Assembly: GCF_001602095.1 (NCBI RefSeq)
Contig: NZ_CP014991.1
Span: 496,001 to 560,000, forward strand
Source of the DNA: Helicobacter himalayensis
GTDB taxonomy: Bacteria > Campylobacterota > Campylobacteria > Campylobacterales > Helicobacteraceae
DNA: 64,000 nt
Direction: 5' to 3'
Shown here: piece by piece, positions 1 through 8,773 of the stretch
Layout: each line of letters opens with the position of its first letter
Numbering within the stretch: the first letter of the stretch is position 1
Position numbers and translations under genes: made by a program
Notes under the pieces: generated by a model
The model's database searches: none
What the model was told of the DNA's origin: nothing
The model's input: only the letters and a program-made list of their open reading frames with translations

Positions 1-453
1 TGCGTGCATGTAGCGACTTGAACGCGTGCCTTTGTCTAGGTCGTATTCAAGCGTGCAGTAGCGCGTGATAAGTGGCAGTAATTTCTCCGCCACCTCCTTG
101 CTTAGCACACTGCGCCCGAGGTTTGTTTGTAGCACCACACCGCTGGCATTCACCACTGGAACGAGCGTGTGGGTAAAAAGCGCGTTGTAGGCGTTTTTTA
201 TTGTTTGGTGGAGGTTGTGGATTTTTTCTTGTATTTGCGCTACTGCGTGGGAATTTGGCACGCTTTGTGTGTGGGGATGCACTAAATCTTGCGTCTTAAT
301 TTTTGTATAAATTTCTTGGATTTCTTCTCGGAGCTCTTGCAAATGTTTTGTGATGAGGGGCTTTAAAAGAGTTTTGTTTGTCTGTGCAAAATCCGCGTGA
401 TTAAGGAGTGTATCCACCTTTGGCAAGGCTTGAAACAATTCTTGTGCGTGCAT
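1..453 (-). CDS. selA: L-seryl-tRNA(Sec) selenium transferase SelA, 5' part
   Basis: This is the N-terminal 151 codons of SelA, the PLP enzyme that converts Ser-tRNA(Sec) to Sec-tRNA(Sec) using selenophosphate. The frame starts at ATG 453-451 on the minus strand and runs off the left edge. It reads MHAQELFQALPKVDTLLNH, and further on shows NASGVVLQTNLGRS, the conserved SelA motif near the start of the catalytic domain, then EYDLDKGTRSSR. The gene is divergent from the tRNA-Sec gene 108 bp away, and selB lies at the other end of the window, so the decoding system looks complete apart from selD, which is not visible here. The Lys that binds PLP lies beyond the edge. The call is firm because of the motif and the tRNA-Sec neighbour. 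Confidence 0.93.
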   Translation of the reverse strand, partial: MHAQELFQALPKVDTLLNHADFAQTNKTLLKPLITKHLQELREEIQEIYTKIKTQDLVHPHTQSVPNSHAVAQIQEKIHNLHQTIKNAYNALFTHTLVPVVNASGVVLQTNLGRSVLSKEVAEKLLPLITRYCTLEYDLDKGTRSSRYMHA

Positions 454-542
454 AACTTACACCTTTATTTTTTGTGTTTTTTTTGGTTGTTTTTGTGAAA
501 GCTTGATTATAACGCATAAAGTTATTTTTAACTACAATAGCT

Positions 543-548
543 TATAAT
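543..548 (+). promoter_or_regulatory. -10 box for tRNA-Sec
   Basis: TATAAT lies 14 bases upstream of the first base of the tRNA-Sec acceptor stem. No convincing -35 box is visible, which is usual for sigma-70 promoters in this phylum. The AT-rich stretch 454-540 must also hold the selA promoter on the other strand. Confidence 0.55.
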
Positions 549-561
549 ACACGTGGTTTTT

Positions 562-659
562 GGGAGGCAAGTGTAGCTGGTGCGCACCTTAGGCTTCAAA
601 CCTAATGTAGGGCTAGATGACTAGTCCTTGGGGAGTTCGATTCTCTCGCCTTCTCGCCA
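562..659 (+). tRNA. selC: tRNA-Sec (anticodon TCA)
   Basis: The RNA folds as a selenocysteine tRNA. The anticodon stem is 589-593 with 601-605, and its loop CTTCAAA carries anticodon TCA at 596-598, reading UGA. A long variable arm of 7 bp (610-616 with 621-627) and a T arm (631-635 with 643-647, loop TTCGATT) follow, and GCCA is encoded at 656-659. The acceptor 5' strand 562-568 pairs with 648-655 only if one base (T651) is bulged, or with 648-654 if shifted. The classical 8-bp perfect helix is therefore not seen. The D arm begins at 571-574 with 584-587. The gene sits between selA and fliQ. Confidence 0.9.
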
Positions 660-706
660 AATCTTTCAAATTTTCTAAACTCTTAAAATATAAAAAGGCG
701 CAAATT

Positions 707-973
707 ATGGAGTCCCAACTTATGTCCCTTGCTGTGCAAACCTACAAACTCACTCTTATTCTCTCTCTTCCGATGTTGTTAGCTGGGCTTATTGTGGGGC
801 TTTTGGTGAGTATTTTTCAAGCCACCACGCAGATTAATGAAATGACTTTAAGCTTCGTCCCAAAAATCCTTGCTGTCGTGGCTGTGATTATTTTTACAAT
901 GCCGTGGATGATTAGTATGATTACAGATTATGCGACAATGCTTATAAATATGATTCCAGATGTGAAATTTTAA
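707..973 (+). CDS. fliQ: flagellar export protein FliQ
   Basis: An 88-residue inner-membrane protein of the flagellar type III export gate (FliPQR). It has two long hydrophobic segments, about residues 15-38 and 52-75, with the family signature LLVSIFQATTQINEMTLSF between them. The length matches the family. The open frame extends upstream into tRNA-Sec, but ATG 707 gives the normal N-terminus MESQLMSLAVQTYK and follows AAAAAGG at 692-698. The murB start codon directly follows its stop codon, a pairing also found in H. pylori, so the two are probably co-transcribed. Confidence 0.95.
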   Translation: MESQLMSLAVQTYKLTLILSLPMLLAGLIVGLLVSIFQATTQINEMTLSFVPKILAVVAVIIFTMPWMISMITDYATMLINMIPDVKF

Positions 974-1852
974 GTGCAGACGCGCTGTATTGATTTTTCA
1001 AAATACTCTAGCTTGCGTATTGGCGCGCCTGTGGAGGTACATCTCATACGCTCAAGCAAGGATGCGCAAGAATGTGTAGCGCGTGGCTTTTCTCTTATTG
1101 GAAAAGCACAGAATCTCCTCATCTCTCCGTATGCCAAAAATCTTGCAATGCTTGATAAAGAAATTTTTAGTCGAATAATTATAGAAAGTCAAAGCGCCAC
1201 AAATGGCGTGCAAGATGATAAAAAGCACACTCAAAGCAGCCAAAATAGCACGCAAAAAGAATGTGTGCTTGTGGGCGCAGCACTTAGCTCATCTAAAATT
1301 TTTAGTTTTTTTAAAACGCAAGATTTAGGTGGTGTGGAATTTTTGCAAGGCTTGCCCGGCTCACTTGGGGGTATTATTAAGATGAATGCAGGGCTTAAAA
1401 GTAGCAGTGGGCAAAATTATGAAATTTGTGAAATGCTAGATTCTATTAATATCAATGGCGAATGGATAGATGCGGAGAAAATCCCCTTTAGCTATCGTTC
1501 TAGCGGGATTAATGGGGTGATTTTGCAAGCGCGCCTTAAAAAAATACAAGGCTTTAATGACGCGCTTAGCAAGGATTTCCTCACTATCCGCGCTAAACAC
1601 CCAAAAATGCCTAGCTGTGGGAGTTGCTTTAAAAATCCAAAGGGTGATTTTGCCGGTAGATTGCTAGAATCTGTGGGGCTAAAGGGCTTTAGTATCGGTG
1701 GTGTCGCTTTTAGTCCGCAACACGCAAATTTTTTGGTAAATCTCGGCGGGGGGAGCTTTGAAGATGCGTTTGCTCTTATTGAGCTTGCCAAAAAGCGCGT
1801 GTTTGAGGCTTTTAATATTATGCTTGAATGCGAAGTGCAGATAATTTCTTAA
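974..1852 (+). CDS. murB: UDP-N-acetylenolpyruvoylglucosamine reductase MurB
   Basis: An FAD enzyme that reduces UDP-GlcNAc-enolpyruvate to UDP-MurNAc in peptidoglycan synthesis in the cytoplasm. It starts with GTG immediately after the fliQ stop. Recognisable are FLQGLPGSLGGIIKMNAG (FAD-binding region) and SCGSCFKNPKGDFAGRLLE with the catalytic-loop Ser/Cys, then SPQHANFLVN near the end. At 292 residues it is longer than the roughly 260 usual for Helicobacter. The excess is a Ser/Gln/Asn-rich insert at about residues 71-96 with no place in the fold, like inserts in several other proteins here. Function is secure. Confidence 0.95.
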   Translation: MQTRCIDFSKYSSLRIGAPVEVHLIRSSKDAQECVARGFSLIGKAQNLLISPYAKNLAMLDKEIFSRIIIESQSATNGVQDDKKHTQSSQNSTQKECVLVGAALSSSKIFSFFKTQDLGGVEFLQGLPGSLGGIIKMNAGLKSSSGQNYEICEMLDSININGEWIDAEKIPFSYRSSGINGVILQARLKKIQGFNDALSKDFLTIRAKHPKMPSCGSCFKNPKGDFAGRLLESVGLKGFSIGGVAFSPQHANFLVNLGGGSFEDAFALIELAKKRVFEAFNIMLECEVQIIS

Positions 1853-1938
1853 AAATTACAAGCAAAATGACTTAATAAAATTATTATTTAAAAAATTATA
1901 GAATCCGCGCTTATTTTTTGAAGTTTTGGGGGCAAAGT

Positions 1939-3060
1939 ATGGAGCAAAAATTAAAACCTATCATCTCTATTGTCGTGCCTTGCTATAACGAAGAGGTTTC
2001 ACTTCCGAGATTCTATGATGAGATTACAAAAGTAATGAATGAATCAAAAAGTCTGCTTGCAAACCATAATTTTTTACCTAAAAATGCACCATTTTATGAG
2101 TTAATCTTTGTTAATGACGGCTCAAAAGATAAGACGTTAGAAATCCTAGATTCCCTATGGGCAAAAAATAATAAGCTAAACACACAAGGCGCACAAAAAG
2201 AGTGCGAGATTGGTATATTTTCATTTTCGCGTAATTTTGGCAAGGAAGCTGCGATTTTAGCAGGATTGCAAAAGGCGTGCGGAGAGGGTGTGATACTGCT
2301 TGATGCGGACTTACAAGATCCGCCAAATTTGATTCCAAAAATGATAAAGATTTGGCTAGATTCTAGTCGAGAAATCAAAGTCGTCTATGCGCGACGCACC
2401 ACACGCGCTGGAGAATCCAAAATACGCGCAAGCTTGAGCGAGGCGTTCTATAAGCTTTCAAATTGGATTTCTGAAGTCAAAATAGAATCTGGCGTGCGAG
2501 ACTTCCGCCTTATGGATAGGGAAGTCATTGACGCGCTTTTGGAAATGAAAGAGTATCACCGCTTTTCAAAGGCGATGTTTGCGTGGGTGGGCTTCAAGCG
2601 CGAGTGCTTGGAGTATGAGTATATCCCGCATTTTAAGGAAAGCTCGAGCTGGAGCTTTTGGAAGTTATTTAAATACGCCGTTGAAGGGATTGTGAGTTTT
2701 AGCACAATGCCTTTACGAATCGCGTTTGTCATTGGCGCACTGATTTCTATATTTGCCGTTGCTTATGGAATCTATCGCATTGTAGATACGATAGTGTATG
2801 GCAATCCGGTGCCGGGTTACCCAAGCCTTATTGTGGTCATTACATTTATTGGCGGGATACAGCTGATGCTTTTGGGTGTGATTGGTGAATATATTGCAAG
2901 AATTTATGAGCAAGTGAAATGCCGCCCTATCTATATTTTAGAAAATCGCAGGAATGCAGAGGCTAACAAAAATGCAAAATCTAAAAAGATGGAATCTAAT
3001 TTAAGTGCAGATTCTAATAGTCATTGCGAATGCAACGTGCCAGAGCGTGGCAATCCATAA
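1939..3060 (+). CDS. GtrB-like polyprenyl-phosphate glycosyltransferase
   Basis: A 373-residue family 2 glycosyltransferase of the DPM1/GtrB kind, which transfers a sugar from a nucleotide donor to undecaprenyl phosphate on the cytoplasmic face. The GT-A domain begins IISIVVPCYNEE, has FVNDGSKDKT, FSRNFGKEAAILAGL and the metal-binding DADLQDPP. Two membrane helices follow (about residues 260-285 and 297-322). ATG 1939 was chosen because it follows GGGGGC and gives the family N-terminus; a TTG at 1918 is possible. The hydrophilic tail after residue 335 is Asn/Lys/Ser-rich and unlike the family. The GtrII-like and GtrA genes follow, making a three-gene glycosylation unit. The sugar is unknown. 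Confidence 0.88.
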   Translation: MEQKLKPIISIVVPCYNEEVSLPRFYDEITKVMNESKSLLANHNFLPKNAPFYELIFVNDGSKDKTLEILDSLWAKNNKLNTQGAQKECEIGIFSFSRNFGKEAAILAGLQKACGEGVILLDADLQDPPNLIPKMIKIWLDSSREIKVVYARRTTRAGESKIRASLSEAFYKLSNWISEVKIESGVRDFRLMDREVIDALLEMKEYHRFSKAMFAWVGFKRECLEYEYIPHFKESSSWSFWKLFKYAVEGIVSFSTMPLRIAFVIGALISIFAVAYGIYRIVDTIVYGNPVPGYPSLIVVITFIGGIQLMLLGVIGEYIARIYEQVKCRPIYILENRRNAEANKNAKSKKMESNLSADSNSHCECNVPERGNP

Positions 3061-3113
3061 AAGATAGCTTTGAAATAGAATCTAAAAAGCAAAACATTAC
3101 ACAAGGAGTTCAT

Positions 3114-4886
3114 ATGAATATCTTGTCCCGCTCATTTAGGGAATTTAAAGTCGCCTCTTGGGCATTTTTCCACACGCAAGGTTTTTGGAAATATTTTCTC
3201 GTTGCCTTTAGCCTTTATGGTTTGGGGATTTTGAGTCTTATCCGCGCAGATGTGTATTATATCGATGATTTGAACCGCGCAATCATCGGTTATAAAGAAT
3301 GGGAGAATTTCTCACGCTATATTAGCTGGTTTCTTTCTACCTTTATGCATATGGATTCTGTGCTCTCTGATGTCTCACCGCTTACACAGCTTGTGGCGAT
3401 TGCGTTTTTGAGCTTTGCTAGTCTTATTTTGGTGTGGAGTGTGCGGGAAGTCATTTGGAAAAATGAAGATTCTAATTGGGAATCTAGTGAGATTCCATAC
3501 AAAAAGCGCCTAACTACGCTTGGCATTATCGCTTCCATTCCGCTTGGGCTTTCGCCTTATTTTTTAGAGGAGCTTTCTTTCAAATACGACTCGCCTTATA
3601 TGGCGTTAAGTGTGCTTTTTAGCGTGATTCCATTTGTGTTTATTCACCATATTCGCGCGTATATCCCTGTTTCTATTCTTTGCTTGCTTGGTATGTGTAT
3701 GACCTATCAAGCAAGTAGCGGGATTGAAGTGATTTTGGTGCTATTTTTTGCATTTTTGATGTTTAACCAAACAAATGCCGGTGTGAAAAAAGCTTTTGCT
3801 TTCATAGGTGTTTCTGCGCTTAACTATATCATCGCACTTGGCATTTTTAAGTTTTTCATTATGCACGAAAACTCACACGATCAAGCGAGCACTGCGATGC
3901 TAAAGGGAAGTGATTTGCTTAGTGGCTTTTTGCGAAATATGGATATGTATCTCAATTATCTTTGGAGCGACTTTGGCTTGGCAGGGGTGAAAATCTGCGT
4001 GTTGGTGCTACTTGGATTTTTTGTCATTTCTGCGATGTATCAAGCACGGATAAATAAGATTCTTTCCCTCATTTTAGCGCTTGCAGTGCTTTGTATTGGA
4101 ATCTGCCTAAGTTATGGCACTTATCTCGTGCTAGAGCAGCCACTCACGCGCCCGCGCGCATTTATTGGTATTGGCGTATTTGTAGCAGCTCTTAGCGTGT
4201 ATGTGGTGAGTGCGTGGCGTGGCTGGGCATATAAGCAAAAAGACCAGTCTCGCACCAACTCCACGCGTTATATTTCCCGCCCATTGCCACAAAGGGCGTT
4301 TTATATTTTAAGCGCGGTGATTGTTGGCTTTTGCTCTTGGTCGCTTGTGGTGTTTGCAAACTCTTATGGCAACGCACTTTCACAACAAAACGAATACCAA
4401 AAATTCCGCCTAACAGTGCTTTTAAATGATTTGGTAAATGCCACGCCGCGCTATGCTAATGCGGAAAACTATCTTTACAGAATCAAAGGTTGGGTGACAG
4501 CTTCACCTGCGCTAGAAAATGCCTCAAAACACTATCCGATAATGAAGCGCCTTGTGACGATTACGGATACAAAATATTGGGTGCGCACGGCGATGAAGCA
4601 CTATGGTTGGGGTGAAGTGCCTGAAGAGCAACTTAAAACAATGCCGGTGACAGAGGATTTTAACGCACTCAAAGAAGATCCGCGTTGCGATCCTGCTACT
4701 GCGGGCAAACGACTGAAACTCATCGATAATATTTATCACAGAATCGAGGTGTATCCGAAATGCACATTGATTGAGTTTAAGGGCAAGGAGCGCTATATCC
4801 ACACATTTGATAAGGAAGTGGCAAAGGATTTTCAAGAACGTTTGAATTTGGAGAGTGAAGATTCTATGCAAGATTCTTCCTTGTAA
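3114..4886 (+). CDS. GtrII-like membrane glycosyltransferase
   Basis: A 590-residue polytopic inner-membrane protein with roughly ten to eleven hydrophobic segments between residues 25 and 450 and a soluble C-terminal part. Early in the protein is DVYYIDDLNRAIIGY, an acidic motif in the first periplasmic loop as in glucosyltransferase GtrII and other GT-C enzymes, which take sugar from a polyprenyl-phosphate donor. ATG 3114 follows AAGGAG; the open frame upstream overlaps the previous gene. The genes on both sides (GtrB-like and GtrA) support a role in periplasmic transfer of glucose or a related sugar to LPS or another surface glycan. The acceptor cannot be told from sequence. Confidence 0.8.
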   Translation: MNILSRSFREFKVASWAFFHTQGFWKYFLVAFSLYGLGILSLIRADVYYIDDLNRAIIGYKEWENFSRYISWFLSTFMHMDSVLSDVSPLTQLVAIAFLSFASLILVWSVREVIWKNEDSNWESSEIPYKKRLTTLGIIASIPLGLSPYFLEELSFKYDSPYMALSVLFSVIPFVFIHHIRAYIPVSILCLLGMCMTYQASSGIEVILVLFFAFLMFNQTNAGVKKAFAFIGVSALNYIIALGIFKFFIMHENSHDQASTAMLKGSDLLSGFLRNMDMYLNYLWSDFGLAGVKICVLVLLGFFVISAMYQARINKILSLILALAVLCIGICLSYGTYLVLEQPLTRPRAFIGIGVFVAALSVYVVSAWRGWAYKQKDQSRTNSTRYISRPLPQRAFYILSAVIVGFCSWSLVVFANSYGNALSQQNEYQKFRLTVLLNDLVNATPRYANAENYLYRIKGWVTASPALENASKHYPIMKRLVTITDTKYWVRTAMKHYGWGEVPEEQLKTMPVTEDFNALKEDPRCDPATAGKRLKLIDNIYHRIEVYPKCTLIEFKGKERYIHTFDKEVAKDFQERLNLESEDSMQDSSL

Positions 4887-4986
4887 GAAAATGCGCCAGA
4901 ATCTAACACAGAAGCCAAAACTGCGCCACACGTCAAAAGTGCTAAGTCAAATGAAATGAAATAGAGCTAAAAACGCGAGAATCTAA

Positions 4987-5400
4987 ATGAGTCAAAAGTC
5001 ATCAAAACAAAAATTGCAAGCGCTTTTGTCGCATTCTGCCCTACGTTATGGACTTGTGGGCGTGGCAAATACGATTGTGGGTCTTGGGGTAACTTTTTTT
5101 CTTACATTTATTGGCATTTTGCCCGAGCTTGCAAGCACGTTTGGAATCATCGTTGGCGTGATAAATTCCTACTTCCTTAACAAGCACTTTACTTTTAAAT
5201 CGCAAAATTCTCATAAAAGTGATTTTGTGAGATTCTGCGTGGCCATGGGGATTTCTTATGCGGTGAATATGCTCATTCTTACGCTAAGTTTCCGCGTTTT
5301 TGAGATTGATAAGTATATCTCTATTATCATCGCAAATGTAGCTTACACCATCACAGGCTATTTTATTAGCCGATTTTGGGCATTTAAACAAAGGCAATAA
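4987..5400 (+). CDS. gtrA: GtrA family membrane protein
   Basis: A 137-residue protein with four hydrophobic segments (about 17-38, 43-62, 80-100, 107-128) and the GtrA signatures RYGLVGVANTIVGLG and INSYFLNKHFTFKS, ending with SRFWAFKQ. GtrA proteins are thought to flip polyprenyl-phosphate-linked sugars to the periplasm. It lies 100 bp after the GtrII-like gene and completes the trio. ffh starts 26 bp downstream, so the unit may read into ffh. Confidence 0.9.
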   Translation: MSQKSSKQKLQALLSHSALRYGLVGVANTIVGLGVTFFLTFIGILPELASTFGIIVGVINSYFLNKHFTFKSQNSHKSDFVRFCVAMGISYAVNMLILTLSFRVFEIDKYISIIIANVAYTITGYFISRFWAFKQRQ

Positions 5401-5426
5401 TTAAACCACAAACTTAAGGAGAAAAC

Positions 5427-6764
5427 TTGTTTGACACACTAACTCAATCATTTAAAAATGTCGCAAATAAAATCCGCTTTAGCGATGATGAAAGGGCGCT
5501 AAAAAGCGCGTTGGAGGAGTTAAAGAGAATCTTGCTACGCAATGATGTCTATCACAAAGCCACAAAAGAGATTTTGCAATCTGTGGAATCTAAGACGAAG
5601 GCGCAGGGCATTGGCAAACAAAGCTTCAATAACGCGCTAGAGCAAAGCCTGCTTGAAATCCTGCGTACTTCAAAGCATTATGGCTTTATCTACGCACCTA
5701 TGCCTCCTACAATTATTTTGATGATGGGTTTGCAAGGAAGTGGGAAAACCACTACCACCGCAAAGTTAGCAAATTATCTCAAAAGTCGCGGGAAAAAGGT
5801 ATTGATGGCGGCGTGTGATTTGCAGCGCTTGGCTGCTGTGGAACAACTCATACAATTAGGACAAAGCATAGAAGTAGAAGTATTTGCACCCACACAACAG
5901 AATCCAAATGCGTTAGAAGTCGCTAAAGAGGCTAAACAAAAAGCTATTGGCGGGCATTTTGATGTACTCTTGATTGATACTGCTGGGCGCTTGGCGATAG
6001 ATTCTCAATTAATGGAGGAGTTAAGCGCGATTAAAAAATCCATAAATCCCACAGAGTGCTTTTATGTGGCAGATTCTCTTGTAGGGCAGGAGGGTGTGAA
6101 AACAGCCGCGCTTTTTAATGAAAAAATAGGCATTGATGGCGTGATTTTGACAAAATTTGATAGCGATTCAAAAGGTGGCATTGCGCTTTCTGTGGCGTTT
6201 CAAATCGGCGTGCCATTGCGCTTTATTGGGAGCGGGGAGAAGGTGGCGGATTTGGATATTTTCTTGCCAGAACGCATTGTTTCACGTCTTATGGGGGCCG
6301 GGGATATTGCCTCATTAGCGGAAAAAACCGCAAGTGTGATTGATGAAAAAGAAGCAAAAAATATCACCAAGAAGCTCAAAAAAGGGCAGTTTAGCTTTGA
6401 GGATTTTTTAAACCAAATTGAAAATATCAAAAAATTAGGCTCGATGAGCTCGATTGTCTCAATGATTCCCGGACTTGGGAATATGGCAAGTGCGCTGAAA
6501 AATGTGGATTTGGATAATTCAAGTGAGATTAAAAATATCCGTGCGATGGTAAATTCTATGACGCCAAAAGAGCGTGCTAATCCTGATTTGCTCAACGGCT
6601 CAAGGCGCAAAAGGATAGCGCAAGGCAGCGGGCTTGATGTTGCGAGCATAAATCGTATTATTAAGCAGTTTGATAGTGCTGCAAAAATGGCAAAGAGAAT
6701 GAGTCAAAAAGGCGGTATGCAGGATTTTATGAGTATGCTTGGAAATGCAAAATTCCCACGATGA
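5427..6764 (+). CDS. ffh: signal recognition particle GTPase Ffh
   Basis: The 445-residue SRP54 protein binds signal peptides and SRP RNA and delivers ribosomes to the membrane. The N domain covers about 1-85. The G domain shows GLQGSGKTTTTAKLA, DLQRLAAVEQL, DTAGRL and TKFDSDSKGG. The methionine-rich M domain ends with SRRKRIAQGSG, the RNA-binding motif, and a cluster of Met residues. The start is TTG at 5427 after AAGGA (5416-5420). It is followed by the rpsP group, as in related genomes. Confidence 0.97.
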   Translation: MFDTLTQSFKNVANKIRFSDDERALKSALEELKRILLRNDVYHKATKEILQSVESKTKAQGIGKQSFNNALEQSLLEILRTSKHYGFIYAPMPPTIILMMGLQGSGKTTTTAKLANYLKSRGKKVLMAACDLQRLAAVEQLIQLGQSIEVEVFAPTQQNPNALEVAKEAKQKAIGGHFDVLLIDTAGRLAIDSQLMEELSAIKKSINPTECFYVADSLVGQEGVKTAALFNEKIGIDGVILTKFDSDSKGGIALSVAFQIGVPLRFIGSGEKVADLDIFLPERIVSRLMGAGDIASLAEKTASVIDEKEAKNITKKLKKGQFSFEDFLNQIENIKKLGSMSSIVSMIPGLGNMASALKNVDLDNSSEIKNIRAMVNSMTPKERANPDLLNGSRRKRIAQGSGLDVASINRIIKQFDSAAKMAKRMSQKGGMQDFMSMLGNAKFPR

Positions 6765-6852
6765 GCCAAAATAAAGCTTTTTTAAGCAAAGAATCTTTAT
6801 AATTGTCCGCTTAATTGACATATTTTTTCACATAATAAGGAGCACACAAGCA

Positions 6853-7077
6853 ATGACCGTAATTCGTTTAACAAGAATGGGGCGCAAGAAAAAGCCTTTT
6901 TATCGTATTGTTGTTACAGATTCTCGCAAGAAGCGCGATGGTGGCTGGATAGAATCTCTAGGTTATTACAATCCACTTACACAGCCTGAAATTGTGAAAT
7001 TTGACAAAGAGCGCTTGGCATATTGGAAAAGCGTTGGTGCAAAAATGAGCGAGCGCGTAGCAAAGCTTACAAAATAA
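6853..7077 (+). CDS. rpsP: 30S ribosomal protein S16
   Basis: A 74-residue S16 with the N-terminus [20 protein letters not shown] and the family motif ESLGYYNP. It binds 16S rRNA early in 30S assembly. ATG 6853 follows AAGGAG (6837-6842). It is first of the rpsP-KH-rimM-trmD-rplS group, a conserved translation and tRNA/rRNA maturation cluster. Confidence 0.97.
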   Translation: MTVIRLTRMGRKKKPFYRIVVTDSRKKRDGGWIESLGYYNPLTQPEIVKFDKERLAYWKSVGAKMSERVAKLTK

Positions 7078-7139
7078 TCTTAAATCACAGCTTGCGAAAA
7101 TCGCGGGCTGTTGCATTAGAATACATTTAGAGAATAGAT

Positions 7140-7406
7140 ATGAACAATGAAAGTAGGATAGAGGATTTTGTCGAAAAATACGCCAAAAAGATTGTAACCC
7201 AACCGCAGTGTATTAGGGTGCAGAGCACTTGCACGCAAGATGCGCAGGGCAATAAGCTAAAGGATATTTTGGTGTATGCGCATCCAGATGATGTAGGACG
7301 CTTGATAGGCAAAGAAGGCAAGATGATAAGCTCTCTTAAAACTCTCATATCTGGAGCAAAAGCAAAAGATGGGCAAAATTACAAAATCACCATTGAATCT
7401 TCCTAA
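7140..7406 (+). CDS. KH-domain RNA-binding protein (KhpA type)
   Basis: An 88-residue protein with a single KH fold. The RNA-binding loop is GRLIGKEGKMISSLKTLI, containing the GxxG (GKEG) signature. Proteins of this kind sit between rpsP and rimM in many bacteria and bind structured RNA, often with a Jag/KhpB partner. The last 38 bp overlap the start of rimM in another frame, which suggests coupled translation. The exact RNA targets cannot be inferred. Confidence 0.88.
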   Translation: MNNESRIEDFVEKYAKKIVTQPQCIRVQSTCTQDAQGNKLKDILVYAHPDDVGRLIGKEGKMISSLKTLISGAKAKDGQNYKITIESS

Positions 7407-8001
7407 ACAGGCAGAAACCGCGCGTATCTACATTGGCAAGCTTGGGCGCAGTGTCGGCGTAAATGGCGCATTGCGTGTTTTTTTGCAGACGGATTTTCCG
7501 CAGTTTTTAAAACAAGGCGTAGTTCTTAGCACTTCTCACTCATTGTATCCTGCACTTGAAATCTTAGAGTTTCAAAGCGCGCATACTTCTAATAAAACAC
7601 AATCCCATCAAAACACAGCACCTAGCACTCTTATCAGCTTTAAAAACATCACTTCAAAAGAGCAAGCAAGCCAGCTTACAAACACTTTGCTTTTTAGCAG
7701 TGTAGATTCTACGCGTGCGGTTTGCGAGTTAGGAGAGGGTGAGTTTTTTTGGTTTGATATTATTGGGTGTAAGATTATTGAGGAAGACACAGGGCTTGGC
7801 ATTGTGAGTGAGATAGAGCGCATAGGGAGCATAGATTATCTCATTATTGAGACAAACAAGAATCTTTTGAGCGCAGATTCTAAGCCAAAATTACCAAAGC
7901 GTTTTTTACTCCCCTATATTGAGCGCTACATTCTTAAAACGCACCTTGAGACAAAAAGTATTTTCACTCAAGGTGCGCGCGGGATTTTAGAAGAGAGCTA
8001 G
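7369..8001 (+). CDS. rimM: ribosome maturation factor RimM
   Basis: A 210-residue 16S rRNA processing factor that binds S19 and assists 30S head assembly. The N-terminal barrel starts IYIGKLGRSVGVNGALRV and the PRC-barrel domain has FFWFDIIGCKI. ATG 7369 lies inside the 3' end of the KH gene and gives about 15 residues before the conserved part; no better start exists downstream. An insert rich in Ser/Thr/Gln/Asn lies at about residues 70-86. The C-terminus RFLLPYIERYILK fits the family. Confidence 0.92.
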   Translation: MGKITKSPLNLPKQAETARIYIGKLGRSVGVNGALRVFLQTDFPQFLKQGVVLSTSHSLYPALEILEFQSAHTSNKTQSHQNTAPSTLISFKNITSKEQASQLTNTLLFSSVDSTRAVCELGEGEFFWFDIIGCKIIEEDTGLGIVSEIERIGSIDYLIIETNKNLLSADSKPKLPKRFLLPYIERYILKTHLETKSIFTQGARGILEES

Positions 8002-8005
8002 AGGA

Positions 8006-8740
8006 ATGAAATTTAGTTTTTTGAGCCTTTTTCCACAGCTCATCGCACCTTACTTTACGGATTCTATCCTTAAGCGCGCGTGTGAAAAAGGAACAATCGA
8101 GTTTGAATGCATCAACCTGCGCGATTTTACCTCGCCACCGCATTTTAAGGCAGATTTTGCGCCTATTAGCGGTGGAGCGGGGCAGGTGCTACATTTAGAA
8201 ATGCTAGCTTTAGCGTTGCAGAATTTTAGAGATTCTCATATTATTTTTTTAAGCCCTTGTGGGAAGCCATTTAATCAAAACGACTCCTTGCGTCTTAGCA
8301 AAAAAGGACATATTAGCTTCGTGTGTGGGCGCTATGAGGGCTTTGATGAGCGTGCGATTGAGCTTTTTGCGGATGAGGTGTTTAGCATTGGAGATTTTAT
8401 TTTGACAGGTGGCGAGCTTGGCGCGCTAAGTTTAGCCGATAGCATTGCAAGGCAGGTTGAAGGCGTGCTTGGGAATAAAGATTCTCTCAAAGGCGAAAGC
8501 TTTGAATCTTATCTTTTAGAAGCGCCAAATTTTGCTAAAAGCAGCCCAAAAGTTGAAAAAATCTTGCAAGATTCTCAAAAATTGCAAGTGCCTTCAGAGT
8601 ATTCAAAGGGAAATCGTAGTAGAATCGCGGACTTAAAAACAAACCTTGCAACCGCAAAGACAAAGTATTTTCGCCCTGATTTGTATATCACATTGAAGGT
8701 GCAAAGCACTGCTTATAAGCCTAAAAGCGCGCAAGAGTAA
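8006..8740 (+). CDS. trmD: tRNA (guanine-37-N1)-methyltransferase TrmD
   Basis: A 244-residue SPOUT methyltransferase that makes m1G37 in tRNAs reading CNN codons and prevents +1 frameshifts. Visible motifs are the N-terminus FSFLSLFPQLIAPYF, FVCGRYEGFDERAI (AdoMet knot) and GDFILTGGELGAL. It lies four bases after the rimM stop, with the start preceded by GAGG. The length is typical. Confidence 0.96.
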   Translation: MKFSFLSLFPQLIAPYFTDSILKRACEKGTIEFECINLRDFTSPPHFKADFAPISGGAGQVLHLEMLALALQNFRDSHIIFLSPCGKPFNQNDSLRLSKKGHISFVCGRYEGFDERAIELFADEVFSIGDFILTGGELGALSLADSIARQVEGVLGNKDSLKGESFESYLLEAPNFAKSSPKVEKILQDSQKLQVPSEYSKGNRSRIADLKTNLATAKTKYFRPDLYITLKVQSTAYKPKSAQE

Positions 8741-8773
8741 AACACACAAGGCAAAAACATAAGGAGTTTTAAG

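Noticed and set aside
562-659. tRNA-Sec as an integration site for a mobile island
   Set aside because: No integrase gene or repeated 3' end of the tRNA is seen downstream; fliQ-murB follow as in the core genome.
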